A stretch of 64,000 nucleotides of DNA from Erysipelotrichaceae bacterium 66202529 (GCA_017161075.1 CP046174.1:558001-622000); one strand, 5' to 3'; shown: positions 16,724 through 25,956, counted from the first letter of the stretch. Notes: generated by a model not told the origin, from the letters alone. Made by a program: numbers and translations.

Positions 16724-17794
16724 ATGAGAGGGAAAGCAATCGGTATAAAAAAAGCAAACGGTATGGGCAGTGTATACAAGCTGCAGGGAAACAGGAGAAA
16801 GCCCTGGGTTGCATGCGTAACCGTCGCCTATCAGCGTAAGGATGGTGCACGGCATCAGAAACGGAAAATCATCGGCTATTATGAAACGGAGGAAATGGCG
16901 GAGTTTTCTCTCTGGAATTATAATAAGAATCCTGTTCTGTTTGCGGAAATCGAAAAGCTTGGAACGATCACTTTTGAAAATGTATATATGGAATGGTCTT
17001 CAACGAAATATAAAAATATATCACAGACTGCAATCAATGGCTACAAGGCAGCCTATGCCCGCTGCTCCAGTATATGGAATGTCCGCATGACGGATTTAAA
17101 AGCCATGCATTTTCAAAGGATCATGGATGAAAGCACCCTTTCCTTATCCAGTGACTTGAAGCTGCGCTCTTTGATGATGCTGGTATGTGAATATGCGGTG
17201 CAGAATGATATCATTCAGAAAAATTACGCAAAATACGTGATTATCAATCGAAAAGAGGATCATCCGGAGATACACAAACCCTTTACAGAATGGGAAATTG
17301 AGCAGTTGTTTGATCATGATAACATTCCATTTGTAGATACGGTACTGATTATGATTTATACCGGGTTCCGGGTAGGCGAGCTCTTTAATATACGCAGAGA
17401 GGACGTCGATGTACAGAATATGACCATACGGGGCGGTAGTAAAACCGAGGCCGGTAAAAACAGGCTAGTACCGGTGCATGAAAAGATTCAGAAGTATGTT
17501 ATGGATTATTATCTGCAAAACTATGAATATCTGATCAGTGATACGGATACGGGAAAGAAATTCAATTACCATATGTATCGGAACCAGTATTTTGATAAGA
17601 TCATGGACATGCTGGATATGGAGCACCTTCCCCATGACTGCCGGCATACGTTTGCGACACGGCTCAGCAACTATGGCGCAAACAGCACCTGTATAAAGAA
17701 GCTGATTGGACATAGCTCATATGCCACTACGGAAAAAATTTATACCCATAAGGATGTTGCGCAGCTTCGCCGTGCGATATCCACTCTGAAATGA
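16724..17794 (+). CDS. solitary tyrosine recombinase (phage-type integrase)
   Basis: The 356-residue protein has an arm-binding N-terminal domain (GSVYKLQGNRRKPWVACV), a SAM-like core-binding region and a C-terminal catalytic domain with Arg in YTGFRVGEL, the HxxR box in LPHDCRHTFATRL, LIGHSS and the nucleophile Tyr in EKIYTH. All catalytic residues appear present. ATG 16724 follows GGAAGGTG. No phage or conjugation gene accompanies it. Its position beside the outer edge of the PTS inverted duplication and the flanking direct repeats suggest a small mobile or switching cassette. Confidence 0.9.
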   Translation: MRGKAIGIKKANGMGSVYKLQGNRRKPWVACVTVAYQRKDGARHQKRKIIGYYETEEMAEFSLWNYNKNPVLFAEIEKLGTITFENVYMEWSSTKYKNISQTAINGYKAAYARCSSIWNVRMTDLKAMHFQRIMDESTLSLSSDLKLRSLMMLVCEYAVQNDIIQKNYAKYVIINRKEDHPEIHKPFTEWEIEQLFDHDNIPFVDTVLIMIYTGFRVGELFNIRREDVDVQNMTIRGGSKTEAGKNRLVPVHEKIQKYVMDYYLQNYEYLISDTDTGKKFNYHMYRNQYFDKIMDMLDMEHLPHDCRHTFATRLSNYGANSTCIKKLIGHSSYATTEKIYTHKDVAQLRRAISTLK

Positions 17795-17797
17795 TGA

Positions 17798-17809
17798 TAG
17801 CTACGTGTT
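17798..17809 (+). repeat. 12-bp direct repeat right of the tyrosine recombinase
   Basis: TAGCTACGTGTT again, three bases after the recombinase stop. The right site is followed at once by a second TAGCTAC, giving two overlapping half-copies. Confidence 0.55.
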
Positions 17810-17852
17810 AGCTACAGTATGAAATCGTATGCTAAAAAGGAAATGCTGAAGG

Positions 17853-17892
17853 AAAAAAGGTCAGGGTGCTGCTAATCGCGGGTATCCTGACC
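17853..17892 (-). terminator. intrinsic terminator of the thioesterase gene
   Basis: GGTCAGG and CCTGACC pair perfectly; on the minus strand six T follow. It is 88 bp beyond the 17981 stop. Confidence 0.8.
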
Positions 17893-17980
17893 AAATTTAT
17901 GCAAAAGAGGCTTTACATTCTCTGATTCATACATCTTTTCCTGAAAAAAAGACAGTTCATAAGAACCATCTCAGTTAATG

Positions 17981-18466
17981 TTAATCTTTATTCTTTGCCA
18001 TATTCTGTAACTGCAGGCGGATTTCTCTTCTGCGGATACCTGTCTGATATTCCTGCTTTTCTTCTTCAGTATCACAAATCAATGCAGGAACAGTGGCAGG
18101 ACGGTCTTCATCATCGAGAGCTACCTCTGTCAGGTAGGCAGTGTTGACGAGCCGTCGCACACCGTCACGGTTTTCCACATAGCTGTCAACGCGGATTTCC
18201 ATTGAAGTATTACCCACATAAGTAACCTTGCCATGCAGTACCATCAGCTCATTCAGATGGACTGCTTCCTTAAAATTGAGGCTGTCGATAGAAGCTGTGG
18301 TAATGTTACGGTTACAATGCCTTCTGGCAACCACACCGGCCAGTACATCAATCCACTCCGCAAGCTGCCCGCCAAACAGACGTCCACTGCCATTCAAATG
18401 ATTTGCCATGACCAGCTGCACCTGTTCTGCTTCAGATTCACATACCTTCTTTGCTTTTCGCTCCAT
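17981..18466 (-). CDS. acyl-CoA thioesterase, hotdog fold
   Basis: This 161-residue single-domain hotdog protein has the YciA/BACH-like motif NHLNGSGRLFGGQLAEWID (substrate-binding helix) and the ASIDSLNFKEAVH strand. Such enzymes hydrolyse acyl-CoA esters in the cytoplasm; specificity cannot be read. The start follows AAAGGAAGTGAT. It is followed on the plus map by clpP, also on the minus strand, and may be in the same transcript (65-bp gap). Confidence 0.88.
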   Translation of the reverse strand: MERKAKKVCESEAEQVQLVMANHLNGSGRLFGGQLAEWIDVLAGVVARRHCNRNITTASIDSLNFKEAVHLNELMVLHGKVTYVGNTSMEIRVDSYVENRDGVRRLVNTAYLTEVALDDEDRPATVPALICDTEEEKQEYQTGIRRREIRLQLQNMAKNKD

Positions 18467-18531
18467 TATATCACTTCCTTTATATGTTATATTTTACCAT
18501 ATCATATAAGGAAAGGGCAGAGCTTTTTGCA

Positions 18532-19101
18532 TCAGATGATCGTATCGATCAATCCATAGGCAAGTGCTTCCCCAGCATCCATATAACAATCACGGTCACA
18601 GTCCTGCCGCAGTGTTTCTATATTCTGGTGTGTATTCTCGCTCAGTATGCTGTACAGGCGTTCCTTCAGCTTCTGTATATGCAATGCCGCAATTTCCATA
18701 TCCTTTGCCTGCCCCTGCATACCGCCCATCGGCTGATGAATCATAATTTCACTATTCGATAAAGCACTCCGCTTTCCGCGTGTTCCTGCACTGAGGAGCA
18801 CCGCTGCCATGCTGGCACAGATGCCCATGCAAATGGTACTTACATCACAGCGGATATATTTCATGATATCATAAATAGCCAGCCCTGCACTGACACTGCC
18901 GCCCGGTGAATTGATATACATCTGAATCGGCTCATTGTTCATGCTGGACAGATACAGCAGCTGTGCACATATGGAGCTTGACATCGCATCATCAATTTCC
19001 CCTGTCAGAATGATGATTCGCTCTTTCAGCAGGCAGGAGTACAGATCATACACCCGTTCACTGCTTGCATTTCTTTCTATAATTGTCGGTACAAAGACCA
19101 T
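18532..19101 (-). CDS. clpP: ClpP ATP-dependent protease proteolytic subunit
   Basis: The 189-residue protein contains the catalytic Ser in GICASMAAVLLSAG, the His in MIHQPMGG and the Asp region RDCDRDCYMDAGEALAYGLID. It forms the tetradecameric barrel that works with ClpX/ClpC. I chose the ATG at 19101 behind GGGAGTGAT rather than the ATG 24 bp upstream (19125). Length is a few residues below the usual 193-200. A second clpP elsewhere is possible, since the sequence is somewhat divergent in the C-terminal half. Confidence 0.92.
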   Translation of the reverse strand: MVFVPTIIERNASSERVYDLYSCLLKERIIILTGEIDDAMSSSICAQLLYLSSMNNEPIQMYINSPGGSVSAGLAIYDIMKYIRCDVSTICMGICASMAAVLLSAGTRGKRSALSNSEIMIHQPMGGMQGQAKDMEIAALHIQKLKERLYSILSENTHQNIETLRQDCDRDCYMDAGEALAYGLIDTII

Positions 19102-19174
19102 GCTATCACTCCCGTCTCTATACACAGTATGCTCGAAAGGCTGGTTTTAATACTGCATGAGCAGCAGGATTCCA

Positions 19175-19188
19175 TGTAATCGTTTACA
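19175..19188. promoter_or_regulatory. candidate cre site between clpP and gapA
   Basis: TGTAATCGTTTACA fits the cre consensus without mismatch at the fixed positions and is nearly palindromic. It lies 122 bp upstream of the gapA promoter and about 75 bp upstream of the clpP start. Confidence 0.5.
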
Positions 19189-19309
19189 AAACGCGGTTGT
19201 TTGAAATCGTAAAAAAAGCCCGTTTTCAAAGGGGATTTCGCAATTTCTGGCGGATATCGTCAAAAATGGATAGAAGGCTGAAAAAAACGATAAGTGAAAA
19301 GATTCTCAA

Positions 19310-19338
19310 TTGACATTTACCTATGAAATACGTATAAT
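19310..19338 (+). promoter_or_regulatory. consensus sigma-A promoter of gapA
   Basis: Perfect TTGACA at 19310-19315 and perfect TATAAT at 19333-19338 with 17-bp spacing, fitting a highly expressed glycolytic gene. Confidence 0.95.
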
Positions 19339-19365
19339 AAGAGTGTTAAAAGGAGGACTTTGAAG

Positions 19366-20379
19366 ATGACAGTAAAAGTTGCTATTAATGGATTTGGACG
19401 TATTGGACGTCTTGCATTCAGACAGATGTTTGGGGCTGAAGGTTATGATGTAGTTGCAATCAACGACTTAACTTCTCCAAAAATGCTGGCTCACTTATTA
19501 AAATACGACTCTACACAGGGTACATACGCTAAAGCTGATACAGTAGTTGCTGGTGAAAACTCTATCACAGTTGATGGAAAGGAAATCACTATTTACGCTG
19601 AGGCTGATGCTAAAAACCTGCCTTGGGGAGAATTAGGTGTAGATGTTGTTCTGGAATGTACAGGATTCTATACTTCTAAAGCAAAAGCTTCTGCACACAT
19701 TGAAGCTGGTGCTCGTAAGGTTGTTATCTCTGCACCTGCAGGAAACGATCTGCCTACTATCGTATTCAACACAAACCACGATATCCTGAAACCAGAAGAC
19801 ACAGTAATCTCTGCTGCTTCTTGTACTACAAACTGCTTAGCTCCTATGGCTGATGCGTTAAACAAATTAGCTCCTATCCAGAGCGGTATCATGTCTACAA
19901 TCCACGCTTATACAGGTGATCAGATGACACTGGACGGACCTCAGAGAAAAGGCGATCTGCGTCGTTCCCGTGCTGCTGCAGTAAATATCGTTCCTAACTC
20001 TACTGGTGCTGCAAAGGCTATCGGTCTGGTTATTCCTGAACTGAACGGTAAACTGATCGGTTCTGCACAGCGTGTACCTACTCCTACAGGATCAACTACA
20101 ATCTTAGTTGCTGTTGTTAAGGGTAAAGTAACAGTTGATGAAATCAACGCTGCTATGAAGGCTGCTGCTACTGAGTCTTTCGGATACAATACTGACGAAA
20201 TCGTTTCTAGCGATGTTATCGGTATGCGTTACGGATCTCTGTTCGATGCTACTCAGACGATGGCTATCGAAATGGAAGATGGAAATACTCAGGTACAGGT
20301 TGTATCTTGGTATGACAACGAAAACTCTTACACTAGCCAGATGGTTAGAACAATCAAATACTTCTCTGAATTAGCTTAA
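19366..20379 (+). CDS. gapA: glyceraldehyde-3-phosphate dehydrogenase, type I
   Basis: The 337-residue protein has the NAD-binding start [17 protein letters not shown], the catalytic Cys in [12 protein letters not shown] and the C-terminal WYDNENSY motif. It catalyses the NAD-dependent oxidation of glyceraldehyde-3-phosphate in glycolysis. ATG 19366 was chosen over TTG 19360 for its spacing from AGGAGG. Codon use is highly biased, as for abundant proteins. It is a monocistronic unit between a consensus promoter and a terminator. Confidence 0.98.
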   Translation: MTVKVAINGFGRIGRLAFRQMFGAEGYDVVAINDLTSPKMLAHLLKYDSTQGTYAKADTVVAGENSITVDGKEITIYAEADAKNLPWGELGVDVVLECTGFYTSKAKASAHIEAGARKVVISAPAGNDLPTIVFNTNHDILKPEDTVISAASCTTNCLAPMADALNKLAPIQSGIMSTIHAYTGDQMTLDGPQRKGDLRRSRAAAVNIVPNSTGAAKAIGLVIPELNGKLIGSAQRVPTPTGSTTILVAVVKGKVTVDEINAAMKAAATESFGYNTDEIVSSDVIGMRYGSLFDATQTMAIEMEDGNTQVQVVSWYDNENSYTSQMVRTIKYFSELA

Positions 20380-20403
20380 TTTTAGAAGGTAAAGAGTGTT
20401 ATG

Positions 20404-20432
20404 AAAAAGAATCACAAATGTGGTTCTTTTTT
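20404..20432 (+). terminator. intrinsic terminator of gapA
   Basis: AGAATCAC/GTGGTTCT stem with a 4-base loop and six T. Confidence 0.9.
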
Positions 20433-20599
20433 CTATTTATAGCTAAAAATATCAGTAGAGTTACGTAAGCTGTAACAGAATGCTGGATGCATGACTGATA
20501 CGCATATTCCTACATGTAAAAATATTTTAACCGCAAACAGCATTCGTTCAAGCTGGCTGTGAAGCGGAACTCTTTTTTTGTCGATTCCCGTTTTCCACG

Positions 20600-20629
20600 T
20601 TGTCTTGCTATCCATAGGCGTGCTATAAT
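20600..20629 (+). promoter_or_regulatory. promoter of the diguanylate cyclase gene
   Basis: TTGTCT at 20600-20605 and TATAAT at 20624-20629, spacing 18 bp. Confidence 0.6.
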
Positions 20630-20656
20630 TGTCATATCAATTATGGGGAGAAATGT

Positions 20657-21781
20657 ATGGATAGAAAAAAACGAATCAGCAGAGTAGACGTACAGGTATC
20701 TATAGTGACAGCAGTTATTGTTATCACATCTTTCATCTGCGTCTACTTTTTTAATTATTATATAACCCATGAGGATATGATTAACAGTCTGCAGGAGCGT
20801 GCGGAAAGTATATATGTTTATGTTGACGATTATGTAGATAAATCAACCTTTCATAATACAACGAAATTAAAAAAAGAGAATCCTGCTTATATTCGGATGA
20901 AGGAGAAGCTGAAGGAAGTAAAAGCAAGCACAAATGTGCGCTATCTGTATACCGCGCAGAGGAATGAAAACGGGGAATATGTCTATTTGGTGGATGGCCT
21001 GCCATCTGACAGCGCTGATTTCCGCAATCCCGGTGATAAAATTGAACAGGAGATCATACCGGAGCTGCAAGCTGCTTTGAATGATAAAATCATTTTGCCA
21101 AACCAGATAAAAAATACGGAATGGGGGCCTATTTTTATATCCTATTTTCCAATTCATGAAAATGATAAGGTGGTGGGGGTGCTTGGGATTGAATTTGATG
21201 CCTCTCATCAATACCGTGCATTTCAGATGATACAAATCGGAACGCCGATTATCGCTGTGATTGCCTGTTTGATCGCTGTATGTATTGCTGTGCATTTATT
21301 TAAGCGCATTAGCAATCCCATGTATAAGGACATGGCGAATACAGATTTTTTAACCGGCTTGAAAAATCGAAATGCTTTTGAGCTTGATATTGAAAACAGA
21401 CAGGATAAGAGGCTGGGAATATTGATTGCGGATTTAAACGGTTTAAAGAAAATCAATGATGAGCTAGGTCATCAGATAGGGGATGAGTATATAAGAAGGG
21501 CGGCTGTTATTCTTAGCAAATGTGCCGGTATTCATCCTGTATACCGGTTTGGCGGTGATGAATTTGTCATTCTTGTGAACGAGGGGAATGATAAAGCTAT
21601 GAAGATGCTGTGTGAAAGGATTCTTGCTTATACGCAAGCTGGTGCCAATGATTCTGCTTACGCTGTTTCTTTGTCAGTAGGCTTTGCGATATATGATCCC
21701 TGCGATGCATGCTCCATACAGGATGTATTCCAGCAGGCGGATGAACAAATGTATAAAATGAAAAACAAGATAAAAAAATGA
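20657..21781 (+). CDS. membrane diguanylate cyclase with extracytoplasmic sensor
   Basis: The 374-residue protein has transmembrane helices at about 16-36 and 193-214 enclosing a Cache-like sensor domain (GPIFISYFPIHENDKVVGVLGIEFDAS is a typical Cache ending). A cytoplasmic GGDEF domain follows, starting at DFLTGLKNRNAFELD with an intact active loop FGGDEFVIL. It should make cyclic di-GMP in response to an unknown external signal. No RxxD inhibitory site is obvious. No EAL domain gene is nearby. The gene is alone, with its own promoter. Confidence 0.9.
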   Translation: MDRKKRISRVDVQVSIVTAVIVITSFICVYFFNYYITHEDMINSLQERAESIYVYVDDYVDKSTFHNTTKLKKENPAYIRMKEKLKEVKASTNVRYLYTAQRNENGEYVYLVDGLPSDSADFRNPGDKIEQEIIPELQAALNDKIILPNQIKNTEWGPIFISYFPIHENDKVVGVLGIEFDASHQYRAFQMIQIGTPIIAVIACLIAVCIAVHLFKRISNPMYKDMANTDFLTGLKNRNAFELDIENRQDKRLGILIADLNGLKKINDELGHQIGDEYIRRAAVILSKCAGIHPVYRFGGDEFVILVNEGNDKAMKMLCERILAYTQAGANDSAYAVSLSVGFAIYDPCDACSIQDVFQQADEQMYKMKNKIKK

Positions 21782-21849
21782 GTAGAACCCTTTTCAAATA
21801 TAAGAGAAAGGTGTAAACTATAACCACAGTTTTGAGTGAGGTGAATACC

Positions 21850-22038
21850 ATGGCGTTGCGTACGAAGCTGAATACAAATGATGAGGGTGAAACAAACGGT
21901 CTTGATGAATTGGACGATCTGGATGCAGTCTATGTGGATGAGCTGAAAAAATCCGGTTTGAGTGAGAATCTGATGGCCCAGTTTATGGATATTTCAAAGG
22001 CTTTGGAAAAGGAAAAAAGCGAGGGAAATGAGCGGTAG
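21850..22038 (+). CDS. small acidic protein, 62 aa, unknown
   Basis: ATG 21850 follows GTGAGGTG; the product is highly charged, with an acidic middle (DELDDLDAVYVDEL) and a helical C-terminus. No transmembrane segment or known motif. It lies just ahead of the T-box leader of cysS and may be the end of the preceding transcript. Confidence 0.5.
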   Translation: MALRTKLNTNDEGETNGLDELDDLDAVYVDELKKSGLSENLMAQFMDISKALEKEKSEGNER

Positions 22039-22088
22039 TATTGAAATCTGCGATATTCCCTGCTATACTAAAACAAGATAAACCAGTG

Positions 22089-22298
22089 ACAAGGATGAGT
22101 ACCGGCATATGTGTGGAAAACAGCGATTTCTGAATGGTGGAAGCAGAGACAAAGCAGGCTGGGAATGCCCCTTGGAGGGATTTTTCGATAATGTAGAAGA
22201 ATACGTAGTTCGGCGTTAACGGTACAAGTGGAAAAGCATTTTTCAAATAGAGTGGAACCGCGCGGATACAGCGTCTCTATAATATAAGTGCTTTTTTT
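22089..22298 (+). promoter_or_regulatory. T-box leader, cysteine-specific, controlling cysS
   Basis: The conserved antiterminator bulge TGGAACCGCG is at 22253-22262. Stem I folds with lower helix CAAGG (22090-22094)/CCTTG (22170-22174) and upper helix CCGGC (22102-22106)/GCTGG (22158-22162). The loop between has ATGAGTA on the 5' side and GAATGCC on the 3' side, the canonical specifier layout, giving codon TGC (22166-22168) for Cys. A terminator arm AAAAGCA/TGCTTTT ends in seven T at 22292-22298. Uncharged tRNA-Cys should promote readthrough. Confidence 0.92.
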
Positions 22299-22316
22299 AT
22301 TTATAAGGAGGAAATT

Positions 22317-23657
22317 ATGATGAAATTATTTAATAGCATGAATCAGAAGGTGGAGGATTTTAAACCCCTGCATGAGCATGAGGTGCATATGTATGTATGC
22401 GGACCAACAGTATATAACTATCCCCATATTGGGAATGCCCGGCCCATCGTTGTATTCGATACGCTGAAGCGTACGTTTCAGGCGATCGGATACAACGTTA
22501 AAATGGTATCAAACTATACCGATGTTGATGATAAAATCATCAAGGTCGCTAAGGAATGTGGAGTAAGCGAAGCAGATATTACAGAGAAATTTATCGATGC
22601 ATACAATAAGGATCGTTTATCCCTGCATGCCATGATGCCGGATGCGGCTCCCAGGGTAACGGAAACCATGGATGCGATTATTGCATTCATTAAGCTGCTG
22701 GTGGATAAAGGAAATGCGTATGAAATTGATGGCGATGTATATTTTAGAGTGAATAGCGTGGAGAGCTATGGAAAGCTGTCAAACCAGCAGGTAGAGGATT
22801 TGCTGGTAGGTGCGAGAATAGATGAAAACAGCAAGAAGGAGAATCCATTGGATTTCACCTTGTGGAAGAAGACGGAGGAGGGGATTCAATGGGATTCCCC
22901 GTGGTCTGTCGGACGTCCCGGCTGGCATACGGAATGTGTGGTCATGATCAATCAGGAGTTTCATGGTGAGCATACCATTGATATTCATGGTGGTGGAATG
23001 GATTTGAAATTTCCGCATCATGAAAACGAGATTGCACAATCAAGAGCTGCCTATGATTCACCGATTGCCAATTACTGGATTCATAACGGTATGGTGAATA
23101 TTGATGGGGAGAAGATGTCAAAGAGTCTGGGTAATGTTATCTGGGCAAAGGATATGATTGCGAAAATCGGTGGCAATGTGCTGCGCTGGGTAATGCTGTC
23201 TGCACATTACCGTGCACCGTTAAATATCAATGAGGAAGCAATCGAAACGGCAAAGAAGGAGCTGAACCGCGTAGCTACTGCTATGAAGCAGGCATATGTA
23301 AAGCTTAATTTGGCAGATGTTACGGTTGCGGAAGCATATGATGAGACACAGCTTGCGCCGTTTCTAGATGCAATGCAGGATGATCTGAATACGCCGAATG
23401 CATTTGCGGCAGTGTTTGAAACCGTTAAGGTGTTAAATCAGACACTGCGTCAGCGTGATGCGGATTTGAACGCTGTTGCAGCCCTTGTTCATACATTGGA
23501 GAAAATGATGGAAGTGCTGGGAATCGATATTCCGCGCCTTACGATGTGTGAGGAGGATAAGCAGCTGCACAAGCTGTGGAAGGCAGCAGTGAAGGAAAAG
23601 GATTTCGCTACTGCCGATCAGTACCGTGCACAGTTGATAGAAAAAGGTATCCTGTAA
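22317..23657 (+). CDS. cysS: cysteinyl-tRNA synthetase
   Basis: This 446-residue class I synthetase has the HIGH box as HIGN in GPTVYNYPHIGNARP, the zinc-site Cys/His residues, and the KMSKS loop in GEKMSKSLGN. It charges tRNA-Cys. Two ATG codons are adjacent (22317, 22320), both acceptable after AGGAGG at 22306-22311. Length is normal. The stop overlaps the mrnC start by one base, so cysS, mrnC and rlmB form a coupled operon under the T-box. Confidence 0.98.
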   Translation: MMKLFNSMNQKVEDFKPLHEHEVHMYVCGPTVYNYPHIGNARPIVVFDTLKRTFQAIGYNVKMVSNYTDVDDKIIKVAKECGVSEADITEKFIDAYNKDRLSLHAMMPDAAPRVTETMDAIIAFIKLLVDKGNAYEIDGDVYFRVNSVESYGKLSNQQVEDLLVGARIDENSKKENPLDFTLWKKTEEGIQWDSPWSVGRPGWHTECVVMINQEFHGEHTIDIHGGGMDLKFPHHENEIAQSRAAYDSPIANYWIHNGMVNIDGEKMSKSLGNVIWAKDMIAKIGGNVLRWVMLSAHYRAPLNINEEAIETAKKELNRVATAMKQAYVKLNLADVTVAEAYDETQLAPFLDAMQDDLNTPNAFAAVFETVKVLNQTLRQRDADLNAVAALVHTLEKMMEVLGIDIPRLTMCEEDKQLHKLWKAAVKEKDFATADQYRAQLIEKGIL

Positions 23658-24043
23658 TGGATATTAAGGAATATAACGGAACATCACTTGCCTATATGGG
23701 GGATGCTGTCATGTCGCTGCTGGTCAGAGAGATGCTGCTGGCACAGGGCTGGCAGAAGTCTAAAATTCTGCAGAAAAAAAGCGAATCATGGGTCAGTGCT
23801 AAGGCACAGGCATATTTCCTGATTCAGCTGAAGGAGCGTGAATTTTTCAGTGAGGAGGAGTATGCAATCGTTCTAAGGGGACGCAATACCCATTCCGCAA
23901 GTAAGGCGAAGAACGCAGATGTTACGACGTATCGTATGTCAACCGGTCTGGAGGCTTTGTTTGGCTGGCTGTACCTGACGCATCAAGAAGCTCGCCTGCA
24001 GGCTTTGTGGGAGGAAATCCAGAAGATAGGAGAATATCAATGA
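23657..24043 (+). CDS. mrnC: Mini-ribonuclease III
   Basis: The 128-residue protein consists of an RNase III catalytic domain without the dsRNA-binding domain: LAYMGDAVMSLLVREML carries the acidic signature helix and LRGRNTHSASKAKNADV the basic helix. Mini-III matures 23S rRNA ends in Bacillus. The start overlaps the cysS stop (TAATG) and its end overlaps rlmB (ATGA). The gene order matches Bacillus cysS-mrnC-rlmB. Confidence 0.95.
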   Translation: MDIKEYNGTSLAYMGDAVMSLLVREMLLAQGWQKSKILQKKSESWVSAKAQAYFLIQLKEREFFSEEEYAIVLRGRNTHSASKAKNADVTTYRMSTGLEALFGWLYLTHQEARLQALWEEIQKIGEYQ

Positions 24044-24762
24044 CGCAGTATGTATATGGAAAAAATGTAGTGAAGCAGCTTCTGCAGGATGGCAAAACCA
24101 TCCATGAGGTTCTGATTCAGGAGGGTATCCGCGATACCGCGCTGGAAAATGAGATCCGTAAGAAGCAGATACCGGTTAAAATTCTTGGTAGAAAAAAAAT
24201 GGATCAGCTGCTGAACGGAAATCATCAGGGCATTGCTGCCAGTATTGATGATTATAAGACATGGGAGCTGGAGGAGCTGCTGGAAGCTATTCCACAGGGA
24301 AAACAGCCGCTGCTTGTTATGCTGGATGGATTGGAGGATCCCCACAATCTGGGGGCAATTCTTCGTACCTGTGACTGTATTGGCGCAGATGGTGTCATTA
24401 TCGGCAAGCATCGTAATGTACGTCTGACACCGACCGTTGCCAAGGTGAGTACCGGAGCCATTGATACGGTGAAGGTAAGCGTGGTTACCAATCTTGCACA
24501 GGCTATCAAATATCTGAAAAAGCAGGGATACTGGGTTGTTGGTACAGATTTTGAAAACTCCCGCGATTATCGGGAGGGACAATACGATGTTCCACTTGTT
24601 TTGGTGATTGGCAGTGAAGGCTTTGGAATCAGCTCTCTTGTGAAAAAGAATTGTGATTATTGTGTCCGCCTGCCAATGGAGGGAAGTGTCAGCTCTTTGA
24701 ATGCCTCCGTTGCTGCAGGAATTCTTCTCTATCAGATTCACGCACAGCGCCACCCTCTGTAA
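24040..24762 (+). CDS. rlmB: 23S rRNA (guanosine-2'-O-)-methyltransferase, SpoU/TrmH family
   Basis: A 240-residue protein: an N-terminal L30-like substrate-binding domain (VYGKNVVKQLLQDGK) and a SPOUT knot domain with DGLEDPHNLGAILRTCDCIGAD, VIGSEGFGIS and the LPMEGSVSSLNASVAAGILLY motif. It probably methylates G2251 in 23S rRNA. The start overlaps the mrnC stop. Confidence 0.94.
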   Translation: MTQYVYGKNVVKQLLQDGKTIHEVLIQEGIRDTALENEIRKKQIPVKILGRKKMDQLLNGNHQGIAASIDDYKTWELEELLEAIPQGKQPLLVMLDGLEDPHNLGAILRTCDCIGADGVIIGKHRNVRLTPTVAKVSTGAIDTVKVSVVTNLAQAIKYLKKQGYWVVGTDFENSRDYREGQYDVPLVLVIGSEGFGISSLVKKNCDYCVRLPMEGSVSSLNASVAAGILLYQIHAQRHPL

Positions 24763-24791
24763 TATTCGCTTCCCTTACGGGGAGAGAATAT

Positions 24792-25376
24792 ATGGAAGAA
24801 GTATACTATAATGATTATGAATTACTATATTTAATACGACAGAAAAACGATATGGCATTCGCGCTTCTTATGAAGAAATATGAGGAGATTGCGGTTATGC
24901 TGATGAAAAAATATAGCAGGACGTATAAAATCGGTATATCCGAGGATGATTATCTGCAAATGGCGAGAATAAAGCTGCTGCAGTCGATCAATGAATATCG
25001 CGAGGATCAGGAGGCCAGCTTTTACCATTACTTCTGTAATGTGTTTCATAATCTGCTGATTGATCTATATCGGCATTCTTTGCGAGAAAAGCATATTGTC
25101 TCTCTGGATTCCTGTATTCAGGAGGAGGAGGGAAGCTACTGTCTTCTGGATATTATGGAGAAGCCGAATGAGAGCTTTTATGTATCCTATGAATTTCAGC
25201 ATCGTGTAAACAGCCGCAAGGAAACACTCAGCAGTCTGGAAAAAAGAATTCTGGATTTGCGTGCCCTCGGTTATACGTATCAGCAGATTGCCGACACTCT
25301 GCATATCAAGGCAAAGAAGGTTGACAATACGCTTCAAAAGATACGCAAGGATAAAGAGGGTGCAGAAAAGGCGTAA
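24792..25376 (+). CDS. sigH: RNA polymerase sigma factor, SigH-like
   Basis: This 194-residue sigma-70-family protein has a region 2 (FALLMKKYEEIAVMLMKKY ... YFCNVFHNLLIDLYR) and region 4 (LSSLEKRILDLRALGYTYQQIADTLHIKAKKVDNTLQKIRK). Its position after rlmB and before rpmG-secE-nusG equals that of sigH in Bacillus, which starts sporulation by driving spo0A. The start at 24792 follows GGGGAGAG. The sequence is divergent enough that promoter specificity should be treated as inferred from synteny. Confidence 0.85.
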   Translation: MEEVYYNDYELLYLIRQKNDMAFALLMKKYEEIAVMLMKKYSRTYKIGISEDDYLQMARIKLLQSINEYREDQEASFYHYFCNVFHNLLIDLYRHSLREKHIVSLDSCIQEEEGSYCLLDIMEKPNESFYVSYEFQHRVNSRKETLSSLEKRILDLRALGYTYQQIADTLHIKAKKVDNTLQKIRKDKEGAEKA

Positions 25377-25549
25377 CATACTTGCGGTGTGGAAAAGCGA
25401 AGCATGGGAGGTAGGTGCATAAAGCAGGAATACCTGTCTTCGTTGGTGTTGTAAAACAGCAGATACAGTAAATATGCCGTATTTATCATCATTGCAGCAT
25501 GGATTCGTGATGTTTTCACAGGCAATCCGGATAGGAATTGGAAATTAAA

Positions 25550-25578
25550 TTGACGAAACCACTTCTTTATGATAAAGT
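25550..25578 (+). promoter_or_regulatory. promoter of rpmG-secE-nusG
   Basis: TTGACG at 25550-25555 and TAAAGT at 25573-25578 with 17-bp spacing. Confidence 0.6.
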
Positions 25579-25605
25579 AAATAGGCAAAGAAAGAGGTGT
25601 TCCTG

Positions 25606-25755
25606 ATGAGCGATAAAGTCATATTAACCTGCACCGAATGTCTTTCTCGAAACTATACAACTACAAAAAACAAAAAAACGCATAATGAGCGTATCGAATT
25701 GATGAAGTTCTGCAAGAAATGCGGTAAGCATACACTTCACAAGGAAACGAAATAA
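25606..25755 (+). CDS. rpmG: ribosomal protein bL33
   Basis: The 49-residue protein has the zinc-ribbon cysteine pairs in [11 protein letters not shown] and FCKKCGKH, the C+ form of L33 that needs zinc. It is a component of the large ribosomal subunit. The start lies behind AAGAGGTG. It is followed after 11 bp by secE, the standard Firmicute order. Confidence 0.96.
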   Translation: MSDKVILTCTECLSRNYTTTKNKKTHNERIELMKFCKKCGKHTLHKETK

Positions 25756-25766
25756 GGAGGCTTTTT

Positions 25767-25946
25767 ATGAAATGGTTCAGTATTAACGGGATTTTAACTG
25801 AAATGAAGAGAATACGCTGGCCAAAGGCAAAGGATCTTGCCCGCGACAGTGTAACAGTATTTGGATTTGTAGCATTCCTGGCCTTATTCTTTTTCCTGTG
25901 CCAGGTAGTATCATCCGGTTTCTTGAAGCTGATCGGAATCGTGTAG
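25767..25946 (+). CDS. secE: SecE preprotein translocase subunit
   Basis: A 59-residue protein with the conserved amphipathic segment EMKRIRWPKAKDL followed by a single transmembrane helix (about 29-55). It is an essential part of SecYEG. GGAGG precedes the ATG; nusG follows after 10 bp. Confidence 0.96.
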   Translation: MKWFSINGILTEMKRIRWPKAKDLARDSVTVFGFVAFLALFFFLCQVVSSGFLKLIGIV

Positions 25947-25956
25947 GAGGAAAAGC

